NCBI RefSeq assembly: GCF_029714285.1
Contig: NZ_CP121662.1
Coordinates: 1,488,001 to 1,552,000, forward strand
Source of the DNA: Rhizobium sp. CB3090
Lineage (GTDB): Bacteria; Pseudomonadota; Alphaproteobacteria; Rhizobiales; Rhizobiaceae
Direction: 5' to 3'
Length of the DNA: 64,000 nt
Within the stretch, counting starts at the first letter, position 1. Each line of letters starts with the position of its first letter. Both the position numbers and the translations under genes were made by a program. Positions 36,437-45,749 of this stretch are shown here, one piece after another. A model generated the notes under the pieces. It saw nothing but the letters and a program-made list of their open reading frames with translations. It was not told where the DNA came from and did not search any database.

Positions 36437-36955
36437 TCACCGCGACATCTTAAAACAGAGACCTGAAACACCATCGATGATGATCGGCGAGCGGTATTCC
36501 ATGCCGATCTTGCGGAGAACCCGTTGCGATGCAATGTTTTCCGGATGCGTGAAGGCTATGAACCGATCAGTAAAGCCGCGTTGGAAGAACCAATCCGCCA
36601 ACGCCCCAGCAATCTCGGTCGCATAGCCGTTTCCCCAGGCGTCCTGGCAGATGGAATAACCGAGCTCGAATTCGCCGCGATCATGCTCCCCCTGAAACCG
36701 TGAAAATCCGGCGCGGCCGATGAAACGGCCGTCGTCCCGTCTCAGCATCTTGTATTTGGTCACGCCATCCCGCGCATGTTCACCGAACCAAGTCTTCAAG
36801 CGGTCCTCGGCCTTCTCCAGGGTCCACGGGGCAGCGCCTGAAAGATAGCGTGTCGTTTCGATCGTGGAATGCAGTTGCCGAATCATTTCGGCATCGCTCT
36901 GGTCCCACATAGTCAGAACGAGGCGTGAAGTTTCGAGTATGATGGCGTCACTCAT
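36437..36955 (-). CDS. GNAT-family N-acetyltransferase (RimJ/RimL-like)
   Basis: 172 residues: LETSRLVLTMWDQSDAEMIRQLHST at the start, FIGRAGFSRF, ELGYSICQDAWGNGYATEIAGALADWFFQ (acetyl-CoA loop), then FIAFTHPENIASQRVLRKIGMEY, which is the typical C-terminal motif of the RimJ/RimL group. These acetylate N-terminal amino groups or small molecules; the substrate is unknown. It ends 6 bp after the convergent antitoxin gene. Confidence 0.9.
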   Translation of the reverse strand: MSDAIILETSRLVLTMWDQSDAEMIRQLHSTIETTRYLSGAAPWTLEKAEDRLKTWFGEHARDGVTKYKMLRRDDGRFIGRAGFSRFQGEHDRGEFELGYSICQDAWGNGYATEIAGALADWFFQRGFTDRFIAFTHPENIASQRVLRKIGMEYRSPIIIDGVSGLCFKMSR

Positions 36956-37086
36956 TTACCTGCCTGCTGCCCTGATAGAACTGAAGCCCGCGGTACGCAT
37001 ACGACCGTATCGATATGAACCGCTGCGTAAGTGCTAAACGCACGGCAGGATTTCAACAAGCGCGACCACATAACAATCCTGATAGT

Positions 37087-37110
37087 GAAGGCCCGCCTAA
37101 GCGGACCTTC
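37087..37110 (-). terminator. Hairpin downstream of the caspase-like gene
   Basis: GAAGGCCCGC and GCGGACCTTC form a 10-bp stem with one C/A mismatch around CTAA, some 25 bp after the stop of the large minus-strand gene. It has no long T run. Confidence 0.45.
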
Positions 37111-37133
37111 AGGTTATCGCGAGATATCATCGG

Positions 37134-39548
37134 TCATTGGCATGCAGGCAGGCCCGGAGCACCGCACTTCTTCTTCTCCGGAGGTTTTTGCGGCGCGGGT
37201 GGAGGTCTTTTCGCCTGCTGTTGCATGACCTTTGGCTGAGGTTGAGGTTGCGGCCTGGGTTGAGCCTGCGGCTTCGGAGCCGGTGGAGGTCTCTGCTGCA
37301 TGACCCTTGGCTGGGGTTGGGGTTGTGGCCGGGGTTGAGCCTGCACCTTCGGAGCGGGCGCCCTCGGCTGCGCGGCTACGTGAGGCACCGGCTTTGGTTG
37401 AGCAACTGGCGGCTTTGGTTGAGCAACTGACGGATTGACATGTCGTTGCGGTGTGGCCGCGATATGAGGCTGATTGCTAACCTGCGGGACCGCCTTGGGC
37501 TTCACCGGCTGGCCAGGCGCATTGGGTTTCGGCGCTGCGACAGCAGAGTTTGGTTTAACGCTTGGAGCTGCGTTTGGTTTAACGATTGGAGCCGCCTGAG
37601 GTGCTGGGGTCCTTGCAATCGGATTTTGACCTTTCACGGCAGGCGCGTTGCCGGCAGGCGGCAGCGGCTGACCTTTCGAACCAGGAAGCGCATGTGCCGT
37701 GGCACCTCGCCGAGCGGCTGCAGTAGGATTTTGCACGGCATTTGGTGCAACCTGAGGCTGTTGCGCCTGCTTTGTCTGAGGCGCTGCCTGATTGTTCGGC
37801 AACTTGCCGGCAGGCGGCAAGGGCTTGCCGCTGGCACCGGGAAGCGCGTGAGCCGCGTTTCCGCCCTGTGGCTGAACAGAAGGTGCTGCGGCCGGACCGG
37901 TTGCGGGCGCTGTTTTAGCCGCGGGGGCCGGATTCTGCTTCTGCAGAACCGCGGCCTTCTTCTGCACCGACGGCGGCAAGGCGGCGTGCAACGCCGCTGC
38001 GCCCGCGCCGGCAATGACGGCCGCGCCGCCGAGCTTCTGTCCGGTCGTCAGCCCGGGCGCAGCAGGCGCGGTCCCGTTCTCGTTGACCGTCGTATTGTTT
38101 ACGGTCGTGTTGTGAATGTTGTTGAAGATGACGTTGTTTTGGGGCGGCGCCACATCGCGCGGCGGCTCGACCCAATTCGGGACCGGAACGAAGACTGGCG
38201 CTGGCAAGACATAGAGATCGTCCGAGACCTTCGGCGGTGCAAGGTCGACGAAATCCCGCGGCGGCGGTGCCAGGAAAACCTCGGGAGGCGGCGGAGCGAA
38301 ACCGAAGTCGGCATCATCGAAATAAAGGACGCGCCGGTCGACATAGACGATTTCCGGCGGTGGCGGCGGCGGCACGTCATATTCGATCACGGTAAACGAC
38401 GGCGGCGGCTCAAGCGCTGCATCGAAATGCTCCAGACGGCGGCGGGCATCCCAGACGTGGGGGCCACGCGGATAGCGTCTGAGATAGGACCAATAGGCCT
38501 CCGGCGTGTCCACGGTCCAGGTTTCGCGCCAGGTAATCGCTTCACGACGAGCAGCTATGATGGCGCGCACCCTTTTCGCCATGGGGTCGTGCGGATAGGC
38601 GGCCAGGAAATCCTCATAGCCCTGCATCGTGTCGCGATCGAGCGCGGCAAAATAGGCATCCCGCTCGTCGAAATCGCGGATCGCCTTCGTGCGGATTGCA
38701 GCACTATCGTAACTGGACACCTGGGCGGCCGGCGCATTGGGGCCGCGATCGAAGAAGGTGAAGGCGTTGTTGAATTTGGAAGCATCCCAGGAGATCTGCG
38801 CGCCCTTGGTCAAATCGCTGACCCGCAGGCGTGTCCGATCGAACACATCGCCGAGCGACAGGCCGCCGACCCGGATCATCTCCGCCAGCGCATGCGCATA
38901 GGAACCATAGGGGCCTGCCTCCTGCGGCGCGACAGTACCGGGTGCCGCGTTGAAGGCGATCAATTGGTTGGCGTCCGGCTCGACCAGCGCCAGGCCGCCA
39001 GCCAGCGGTTGATCGGATTGCACGAACGGATTGGCTCTTGCAGCATCGAGCACCACGATGCTGCCGCGATTGTTGATGGCGGCCAGCGACTTGGTGAAAT
39101 CGCTAATCCGTAGGGCCTGGACCGGAACATCCGTAGCCTTGGCGATCTGCGCATCCACAGGCACGAAATAATTATCGCCCTGATATTGCACCCCGTAGCC
39201 CGCCAAATAGACGAAAACGACAGTATTGGGACCCGATGCGTTCGCTTTCGTCAGAAAATCCCTCATCGCATCCCGCAACCCGTTCTGGTCGAGGTCGCGT
39301 GCGCCGATCACGTCGAAGCCGGCTGCCTGCAGCGTTTGCGCAATCAGGCCGGCATCATTGGCCGGTGTCGGCAAGGCGCCTGCCTGATAGGCAGCATTGC
39401 CCACCACAAGCGCTATTCTCTTTTCGGGGGAATCTTGGGCTATGGCTGCGCTTGCGACAGCGATACCAGCCAGAACCAACATCATGGCAATGAATGCCCG
39501 GATCGTCTTTCTGAATGACGATCCCATCATCGAACGCATTGGTGACAT
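37134..39548 (-). CDS. Large secreted caspase-fold protein lacking the catalytic dyad
   Basis: 804 residues. A signal peptide or anchor (about residues 14-37, AFIAMMLVLAGIAVASAAIA) is followed by a C14/metacaspase-like p20 domain (about 43-270: RIALVVGNAAYQAGALPTPANDAGLIAQTLQAAGFDV). The catalytic His motif AGHG is AGYG (Tyr118), and the catalytic Cys motif DACR is DAAR (Ala170), so proteolysis is not expected. A PPP-rich middle segment (about 400-460) follows, then a hydrophobic patch and a low-complexity Pro/Gln/Ala tail with repeats such as HALPG.SGQPLPPAG and QAQPRPQPQPQP.VMQQ. Start ATG 39548 is uncertain. Confidence 0.85.
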   Translation of the reverse strand: MSPMRSMMGSSFRKTIRAFIAMMLVLAGIAVASAAIAQDSPEKRIALVVGNAAYQAGALPTPANDAGLIAQTLQAAGFDVIGARDLDQNGLRDAMRDFLTKANASGPNTVVFVYLAGYGVQYQGDNYFVPVDAQIAKATDVPVQALRISDFTKSLAAINNRGSIVVLDAARANPFVQSDQPLAGGLALVEPDANQLIAFNAAPGTVAPQEAGPYGSYAHALAEMIRVGGLSLGDVFDRTRLRVSDLTKGAQISWDASKFNNAFTFFDRGPNAPAAQVSSYDSAAIRTKAIRDFDERDAYFAALDRDTMQGYEDFLAAYPHDPMAKRVRAIIAARREAITWRETWTVDTPEAYWSYLRRYPRGPHVWDARRRLEHFDAALEPPPSFTVIEYDVPPPPPPEIVYVDRRVLYFDDADFGFAPPPPEVFLAPPPRDFVDLAPPKVSDDLYVLPAPVFVPVPNWVEPPRDVAPPQNNVIFNNIHNTTVNNTTVNENGTAPAAPGLTTGQKLGGAAVIAGAGAAALHAALPPSVQKKAAVLQKQNPAPAAKTAPATGPAAAPSVQPQGGNAAHALPGASGKPLPPAGKLPNNQAAPQTKQAQQPQVAPNAVQNPTAAARRGATAHALPGSKGQPLPPAGNAPAVKGQNPIARTPAPQAAPIVKPNAAPSVKPNSAVAAPKPNAPGQPVKPKAVPQVSNQPHIAATPQRHVNPSVAQPKPPVAQPKPVPHVAAQPRAPAPKVQAQPRPQPQPQPRVMQQRPPPAPKPQAQPRPQPQPQPKVMQQQAKRPPPAPQKPPEKKKCGAPGLPACQ
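37220..37345. repeat. Tandem repeat in the caspase-like gene encoding QPRPQPQPQP units
   Basis: Two near-identical units encode APK-V/P-QAQPRPQPQPQP-R/K-VMQQ within the last 60 residues. They are low-complexity C/A/G-rich DNA and a likely site of length change. Confidence 0.6.
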
Positions 39549-39828
39549 ACCAGTTTCTTTCACGAAACATCGCACACACCCCATCAGCATAGAATATTAG
39601 GATTGGATTTGGGCGAATGCGCGGCATGTCCCAGGCGGCTTCGGGGCGATGTTGCGGTCTATTCACGCCCGGACATGCCTGTTTATAGACCCCACTCCGC
39701 CGAAACTTTCTGTCCGTGCCACCAAAATGATGACGCGTCGGTAAATCGATGCTAAACGCGCCCGGCGACATTCAACAACAGTGACTTCGCCGCATGCTAC
39801 ACCTGCGGCGCCCCGAGAGACCAAGATC

Positions 39829-41085
39829 ATGGCTGAGTTCAAATCCGATTTCCTGCGCACCCTGCAAGAGCGCGGCTTCATCCACCAGATTTCCGATGAA
39901 GCCGGCCTCGACTCTTTGTTCGCCAAGGAAACCGTGACGGCCTATATCGGCTTCGACCCGACGGCGCCGAGCCTGCATGCTGGCTCGCTGATCCAGATCA
40001 TGATGCTGCATTGGTTGCAGGCGACCGGCCACCGCGCTGTCTCGCTGATGGGCGGCGGCACCGGCATGGTGGGCGATCCCTCTTTCAAGGAAGAATCGCG
40101 TCAGTTAATGACGATCGATACGATCGAAAACAACATCGCCTCGCTCAAGCGCGTCTTCTCCAACTACCTGACATATGGCGAAGGCCCCAAAGACGCATTG
40201 ATGATCAACAACGCGGAGTGGCTGCGCTCGCTCAACTATCTCGAATTCCTGCGTGACGTTGGCCGGCACTTCTCCGTCAACCGCATGCTGTCCTTCGAGA
40301 GCGTCAAGATGCGCCTGGATCGCGAGCAGTCGCTGTCCTTCCTCGAATTCAACTACATGATCCTGCAGGCCTACGATTTCGTGGAACTCGCCAAGCGCTA
40401 CGATTGCCGCTTGCAGATGGGTGGTTCGGATCAGTGGGGCAATATCGTCAACGGCATCGATCTCGGCCACCGCATGGGTACGCCGCAGCTCTATGCACTG
40501 ACTTCACCGCTGCTGACCACCTCTTCCGGCGCCAAGATGGGCAAATCGGCCTCCGGCGCGGTCTGGCTGAATGCCGACCTGCTCTCGGCCTATGATTTCT
40601 GGCAGTACTGGCGCAACACCGAGGACGCTGACGTATCTCGTTTCCTGAAGCTCTACACCACCTTGCCGATGGACGAGATTGCCCGCCTCTCCGCGCTTGC
40701 AGGCTCCGAGATCAACGAGGTCAAGAAGATCCTCGCGACGGAAGTCACGGCCATCCTGCATGGCCGCGAGGCCGCCGAACTTGCTGCCGAAACGGCGCGC
40801 AAAACCTTTGAGGAAGGCGGCCTCTCCGAAAACCTGCCGTCCGTCGACGTTCCCGCGTCCGAACTCGACGCCGGTATCGGACTGCTCTCACTGATCGTCC
40901 GCGCGGGTCTCGCCGGCTCGAATGGCGAAGCCCGCCGTCACGTCCAGGGCGGCGCGGTGCGCATCAACGATCAGGCGATCAGCGACGAACGCAAGGTGAT
41001 CGGCAGCGGCGAAATCACCGCCGACGGCGTCATCAAGCTGTCGCTCGGCAAGAAGAAGCACATCCTGATCCGTCCTGCCGCCTAA
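39829..41085 (+). CDS. tyrS: Tyrosyl-tRNA synthetase
   Basis: 418 residues, class I, TyrRS type. The HIGH-like motif is [16 protein letters not shown], the tyrosine pocket is [15 protein letters not shown] precedes, and the KMSKS motif is [12 protein letters not shown]-terminal S4 domain (about residues 350-418, [20 protein letters not shown]) binds tRNA. It joins tyrosine to tRNA-Tyr. ATG 39829 gives [12 protein letters not shown]; the frame is open from 39781 but the shorter start matches the family. Confidence 0.96.
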   Translation: MAEFKSDFLRTLQERGFIHQISDEAGLDSLFAKETVTAYIGFDPTAPSLHAGSLIQIMMLHWLQATGHRAVSLMGGGTGMVGDPSFKEESRQLMTIDTIENNIASLKRVFSNYLTYGEGPKDALMINNAEWLRSLNYLEFLRDVGRHFSVNRMLSFESVKMRLDREQSLSFLEFNYMILQAYDFVELAKRYDCRLQMGGSDQWGNIVNGIDLGHRMGTPQLYALTSPLLTTSSGAKMGKSASGAVWLNADLLSAYDFWQYWRNTEDADVSRFLKLYTTLPMDEIARLSALAGSEINEVKKILATEVTAILHGREAAELAAETARKTFEEGGLSENLPSVDVPASELDAGIGLLSLIVRAGLAGSNGEARRHVQGGAVRINDQAISDERKVIGSGEITADGVIKLSLGKKKHILIRPAA

Positions 41086-41102
41086 GAGATCGACTGACAC
41101 CG

Positions 41103-41143
41103 AAACGCAAGAAGCCGGCGCATCCCGCCGGCTTCTTGCGTTT
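41103..41143 (+). terminator. Intrinsic terminator of tyrS
   Basis: A perfect 18-bp stem, AAACGCAAGAAGCCGGCG and its complement, around a 5-nt CATCC loop, 17 bp after the stop. The right arm ends in TTTC. Confidence 0.85.
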
Positions 41144-41286
41144 CAACGACTTCGCTGTGCCTCCGGGGCGTCGCTGAACAAGCGGAATTGACGGAGTGTC
41201 GGCGCCGGAAGCAATTTTATACTCGATCATGTCGGGCCACGGCATTTCCGTTCGTCTTTTGCAGAGATCAGCTTTGGAGGTGAGTT

Positions 41287-41613
41287 ATGAACGAACTGCC
41301 GGTGATCAAAACGAGGCGTAAAGGCAGAAGCCTCACGCAGAGCATGCTGATTCCAAGCGAGGAAATGGTCGCAGAAGCACTCCGCGCGGCCCCTCCAGGC
41401 GAGTTGTCTGACATTGGGTGGATAAGACAGGCACTCGCCAGGGAACACGGGGCGGATGCCTGTTGCCCTGTCACCGTCCAAAGACATCTGGTCCAAATCA
41501 GTCAAGACGGTACCGCCCCGTTTTGGCGCGTCGTAGATCCTGATCGACCTTTCGCGCGGCGCATGGTCGGTGGTCCGGAACGCATACGCCAGCAGTTGGC
41601 GGCTGAAAAATGA
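41287..41613 (+). CDS. Small protein resembling the MGMT/ATL-like DNA-binding family
   Basis: 108 residues: MIPSEEMVAEAL-like start, then GELSDIGWIRQALAREHGADACCPVTVQRHLVQIS and APFWRVVDPDRPFARRMVGGPERIRQQL. The arrangement (short helical start, HGA..CPVT, final PFWRVV) recalls bacterial proteins annotated as MGMT-family or alkyltransferase-like, but the canonical PCHR active site is absent. Function is inferred only weakly. GGAGGTGAG precedes ATG 41287. It overlaps no other supported gene and stands between tyrS and the convergent AsmA gene. Confidence 0.6.
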   Translation: MNELPVIKTRRKGRSLTQSMLIPSEEMVAEALRAAPPGELSDIGWIRQALAREHGADACCPVTVQRHLVQISQDGTAPFWRVVDPDRPFARRMVGGPERIRQQLAAEK

Positions 41614-41716
41614 CCCATTCTCTCCGATGCGTGCCAACGTCGGGTGGCGGCGCATTGGTGGAAATCGAAGCGGACGGGCATCGCCGATGGTGATCGCCAC
41701 TATTCTGTGCGCTTGC

Positions 41717-44700
41717 TCAGAACTCGAAGATCTGCCGGAACACACCCGGCGCTATGATCGACAGCGGATTGATCTGCAGGTTCGGTTTCTCAAAACTACC
41801 GGTGAGCCTGAAAGTGATGCCGATCAGGCCGCGGTCGCTGCCATTGCCAAGGATGAAGCCGACGATCGGCACTTCGGCGAATAGCCGGTTGAGACCGTAG
41901 GCGGGCATGAAGGTGCCTGTCAGGTCCATATTGCCGTTCGCGTCTTTCACCGTGCCTTGGAAGGTTGCGCCCACCTGCACGCCGCGGACAACGCCATTTT
42001 CCACCGCAAGCGCCCCTTTGCGCAGCACCAACCGCGCAAAGCCGCGCTGGAAACTCTGTGATCGCGTATCAATATTTTGTTTGACCGCCGAATTCAGGCT
42101 CCGCCCATTTTTGCCGCTCGGCGTGGAAACGATGGTCGAGAGCTTCTTTTCGTCGATGATGGCGAAGTTGCGGATATCGAGCGATCCGTCCCAGGCTTCC
42201 GCTCCTGTGGAGCGCAGCGACAGGTTGAGCAGGCCACCTTGCAGATGCTTGTAGAGATCGGCAAAACGCGCCACCGCGCCGGCATCGCCGCTGGTGATGC
42301 GAATGGTCCCGCCGTCTCCGCCCTTGCTCATTTGGCTGACGACAGCTTCGCCGCTGCGCGTGAGGCCGGAGAAATCCGCGGCTATGGTGCGGCCGCCGGC
42401 GATGGAATAGACGCCCTTGAGATTCCCGATCGACTCGTCGTTGAAACCGACGACCTTGTCGAGATTGGCGCGGATCGTTGCACCGGGCGAATCATCCCTG
42501 TTGTCCGCTTTGTCGCTCGACGATGTCTTCAGCCGCGCCAGGACCGGCCGGAGATCGGCTGAGTTGCCGGCGACGGATATGTCGTAATTGCCGCTTTTGC
42601 CGTGCTTGATCGACAGAGCGAAATCATCGAGCGCGGAAAGCTTGACGCTATCGAAACTTGCCGAAGACAGCCCCCCCTTGCTGACGATGAGATCGCCGCT
42701 GACGCCGAAGCCATCGCCCTTGAGGATGAAATTTTTGAGCGCCGTCTGACTGTCCGGCCCGGAAGCCTCGAACTGGGCGCTTGCGGGAATGCCGCTGCCC
42801 TTCGACCAGCCGACCCACGGCACCGTCAACGCGGCCTTGGCGAGGTCGACTTTGACGCCTTGGCGATCGTCGTCGATGCGCGTGAGTTCTATCTTGATCG
42901 GGCCATCGATAATGTCGTTGAGACCCGGCATGACGCTGTTGCGCTGGGCATCGGTAAGCGTGGCCGTGATCACGCGGCTGCGCTTGACCGATGACTTGGC
43001 GTCCGTCGGCTCGACCATATCGATCTGCGCGGGAATGCCATCGATCTGCGCCTGGGCATTCAGATGCACGGATTGGGGATCGGCATTGATCCCACCGGTA
43101 AGATTGGAAATCTTGCGATTATTCATCGGCTTCAGCAGATCGACATCATCGAGCTGCAGGTTAGCCTTCCAAACCGGCGGCGGCGGCTTCTGGTCGCTGA
43201 TCAGGCCGATCGTGGCATCGACCTTGGCGACGATCTTGCCGTTGAAATTCTCCGGTTTGAATTCGGTTCGCTGCAGCACTTCCAGAGGCTTATAGGTCAA
43301 TAGCTCGCCGATTGAATCGCCCGAACCCGATATGTCCAGCTTGAGTTCGGCCATGAGCGGCTTGTCGTAGGCCGAAGGGATCGAGAAATTGCTGTTGCTC
43401 AGCGTTACGGAACGGCCGGTCGGGAAATAGGAAGTGCCGCTCGCAATATCGACGCTCATCGTCGGGCCCGTCAGATCGAAATGCGCCTTGGTATCCCGGA
43501 TCGGCGGAATCTCGCCCGGTACATCGAGGCGGGCGCCGTCGATATCGAAGGCGATATGCAATTCGTTCTTCCCGAGTTGCAGCTTGCTGGTCTTTGCCGC
43601 CTCTGCCAGTCGTCCGGCGGGGATGAAGACCGAAATGACCCCGTTGGTCACCGTCCCTCCGAAGAGGTTTTTTTCCACCCATACCCGCGGTTTCGAAGCC
43701 ATCCAGAACGGCCAGAGTTGCTTGATCGCAGTCGTATCGAGCTTGTCGGCGCGGCCGCCGAAACTGATCTCCGGTGAGCTGTCTCCGAGTTTCATATGCA
43801 GCGAGCCGAACAGCGCCCCGAGCGGCGTCGAGATGCCGAGATTCTGGAATTGCAATTCCTTGGTCGCGGCAAGGAAGCGCCCTGTCGCCTGCCCGTCGAA
43901 GCTGACCGGCTGTTCATCCGAAATGGAGGATGCCGCCGTGCCGCCGCGGATCAGGAAGTCGATGCCGAAGCCCTTGCCGGCACTGGCATCGATGCGGTCG
44001 AGGTCGATCAGCGCGCCGGAGAATGGCACTATGGTACCGACGAATTGGGCTTTCGACGGCACGATCTCAAGCGTCTGATGATCGAAGTTATAGGCGAGGT
44101 TGATGTTGGCCTGTGTCAGCTCCTGCGGATCGCGGTCCATATAAAGCGTGCCGGGCTGGACATCGATGGAAGCACTGAGCTTCGGATCGATGCCTTCACC
44201 GCCACGAATCGCGGTCACCGTCATCCCGGCGAAACTCATCAAGCCCTGGCGCGGCGTACCGTTCTGATCATAGGCCATCGTCAGTGGCTTCAGGTCGAGA
44301 TTGGTGACCTTTGCGATCAGAGAAGAGCTGCGGCCGGCCTCCTGTTGATCGGCGACGACATCCAATGTTGCAACGGAGCCGTTGACCGCAACCTGCCCGT
44401 AAAGATGCAACGATGACGGTCCGTTGCGCTCGAAGGTGAGGTTGTCGACCACAAGCGAGATCGGTTCGCCGCCCTCCTGTCGTGCCAGCTTGACGGCAAA
44501 GCCGGAAATACGCACCGAGTTCGTGCCGCCGCGCTCGACGAAACGCTCGAGGAAATCGAGATTGTCAAAGGCTGAAAACAGCGCTCGCGGCAGCGCGTCG
44601 ACGCGCAGCGTCGTCAGATCGACGGGATCGCCCTGCGGTAGCAGCGAGGTGTCGAGCGCGATGCCCTCTGCTGCCACATTGGCCACTTCGACCCGGCCTT

Positions 44701-45136
44701 CGACAAGCGCCAGCGGATCGAGCACCATACTGACCGCAGCCATAGTCGACAGATGCTTGCCGCTTTCCTGATCGACCACATTGACGTTGCGGGCTTCGAG
44801 TTCCAGTCGCAGGCTTGGTGTGAAGCGGACCACAGTGGAGCCGACTTCGGCCTTGTAGCGCGGCCCGATCGCGTGATCGAGCGCGAGCTGCGCCTTCTGC
44901 GACAGGGGCTCATCGAAAATGCCGTTTTCGATAGTGAAGATAATTGCGCCGAAGATAAGGGCGAGGAAAGCGGTGAAAACAAGGGTGATGCGGCAGACAT
45001 GCCAGACATGCGAGCGCTTGCGGCGGACCGGCTCGGGGACATGCACGATCAAAGGATCGTCCACCTGAGCGGAAGGCAAGTGGTCGAGCGAGACGAGATC
45101 CTTTTTGCGGAATGTAATCTTTTCGCCTCGGATCAC
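41717..45136 (-). CDS. AsmA/DUF3971 (YhdP-like) envelope protein
   Basis: 1139 residues. A cytoplasmic lead with basic residues (EPVRRKRSHVWHV), one transmembrane helix (about 49-67, ITLVFTAFLALIFGAIIFTI), then a long periplasmic beta-rich region with many short repeats typical of AsmA/YhdP (DUF3971), ending in the AsmA-like C-terminal domain (NGVVRGVQVGATFQGTVKDANGNMDLTGTFMPAYGLNRLFAEVPIVGFILGNG). Members are thought to move lipids across the periplasm. The start is GTG 45136. It is divergent from bcp with only 130 bp between. Confidence 0.85.
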   Translation of the reverse strand: MIRGEKITFRKKDLVSLDHLPSAQVDDPLIVHVPEPVRRKRSHVWHVCRITLVFTAFLALIFGAIIFTIENGIFDEPLSQKAQLALDHAIGPRYKAEVGSTVVRFTPSLRLELEARNVNVVDQESGKHLSTMAAVSMVLDPLALVEGRVEVANVAAEGIALDTSLLPQGDPVDLTTLRVDALPRALFSAFDNLDFLERFVERGGTNSVRISGFAVKLARQEGGEPISLVVDNLTFERNGPSSLHLYGQVAVNGSVATLDVVADQQEAGRSSSLIAKVTNLDLKPLTMAYDQNGTPRQGLMSFAGMTVTAIRGGEGIDPKLSASIDVQPGTLYMDRDPQELTQANINLAYNFDHQTLEIVPSKAQFVGTIVPFSGALIDLDRIDASAGKGFGIDFLIRGGTAASSISDEQPVSFDGQATGRFLAATKELQFQNLGISTPLGALFGSLHMKLGDSSPEISFGGRADKLDTTAIKQLWPFWMASKPRVWVEKNLFGGTVTNGVISVFIPAGRLAEAAKTSKLQLGKNELHIAFDIDGARLDVPGEIPPIRDTKAHFDLTGPTMSVDIASGTSYFPTGRSVTLSNSNFSIPSAYDKPLMAELKLDISGSGDSIGELLTYKPLEVLQRTEFKPENFNGKIVAKVDATIGLISDQKPPPPVWKANLQLDDVDLLKPMNNRKISNLTGGINADPQSVHLNAQAQIDGIPAQIDMVEPTDAKSSVKRSRVITATLTDAQRNSVMPGLNDIIDGPIKIELTRIDDDRQGVKVDLAKAALTVPWVGWSKGSGIPASAQFEASGPDSQTALKNFILKGDGFGVSGDLIVSKGGLSSASFDSVKLSALDDFALSIKHGKSGNYDISVAGNSADLRPVLARLKTSSSDKADNRDDSPGATIRANLDKVVGFNDESIGNLKGVYSIAGGRTIAADFSGLTRSGEAVVSQMSKGGDGGTIRITSGDAGAVARFADLYKHLQGGLLNLSLRSTGAEAWDGSLDIRNFAIIDEKKLSTIVSTPSGKNGRSLNSAVKQNIDTRSQSFQRGFARLVLRKGALAVENGVVRGVQVGATFQGTVKDANGNMDLTGTFMPAYGLNRLFAEVPIVGFILGNGSDRGLIGITFRLTGSFEKPNLQINPLSIIAPGVFRQIFEF

Positions 45137-45266
45137 TCCCGTGCGTCCCTTTCGTTTTTCGCAATTTTGTTGGTGACGCTGCGTCCGATGTGGACGGCAT
45201 ACCGGTGCAGTATATATGGCTGATATTTGGTGTCATCCAAAATCCCGGCAAAAGAAAGGTTTTCCC

Positions 45267-45749
45267 GTGACCGAAATCTCTCTGGTTGAATTAGGCATCG
45301 GCGACAGAGCGCCAGATTTCGATCTTCCGCGCGATGGCGGTGGCCGTGTGCGCCTCGCTGATTTTGCCGGTAAGCCATTGGTGCTGTTCTTTTATCCCAA
45401 GGATGACACGACCGCCTGCACCGCCGAATCGATCTCTTTCACCGCGCTTGCGGCGGACTTCGAAAAAGCTGGCGCGGCCATACTCGGCATGTCGCCGGAT
45501 TCGGTCAAAAGCCATGACAAATTCGTGAAGAAGCACGCCCTGTCCATCCCCCTCGCCTCCGATGAAGAGAAGACTGCCGCTGAAGCTTACGGCGTCTGGC
45601 GGGAAAAGAGCATGTATGGCAGGATCTATATGGGCGTGGTGCGCTCAACCTTCCTCATCGGTGCGGATGGCAGGGTCGTGAGGATTTGGAGCAAGGTCAA
45701 AGTGGCCGGCCATGCCGAAGAGGTCCTTGCCGCAGTCAGAGCACTCTGA
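45267..45749 (+). CDS. bcp: Peroxiredoxin Bcp/PrxQ
   Basis: 160 residues of thioredoxin fold: GDRAPDFDLPRDGGGRVRLADFAGKPLVLFFYPKDDTTACTAESISF, with the peroxidatic Cys in TTACTAE, and GADGRVVRIWSKVKVAGHAEEVL. It reduces peroxides using thioredoxin; a resolving cysteine is not seen at the usual +5 position. GTG 45267 gives the family start MTEISLVEL; an upstream start at 45216 would add residues unlike the family. It shares a base with the next gene (TGATG). Confidence 0.93.
   Translation: MTEISLVELGIGDRAPDFDLPRDGGGRVRLADFAGKPLVLFFYPKDDTTACTAESISFTALAADFEKAGAAILGMSPDSVKSHDKFVKKHALSIPLASDEEKTAAEAYGVWREKSMYGRIYMGVVRSTFLIGADGRVVRIWSKVKVAGHAEEVLAAVRAL

Noticed and set aside
37440..39113. 557-codon plus-strand frame opposite the caspase-like gene
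   Set aside because: Arg/Leu/Cys-rich shadow of the Pro/Gln-rich gene; the minus-strand frame has a signal peptide and a known fold.
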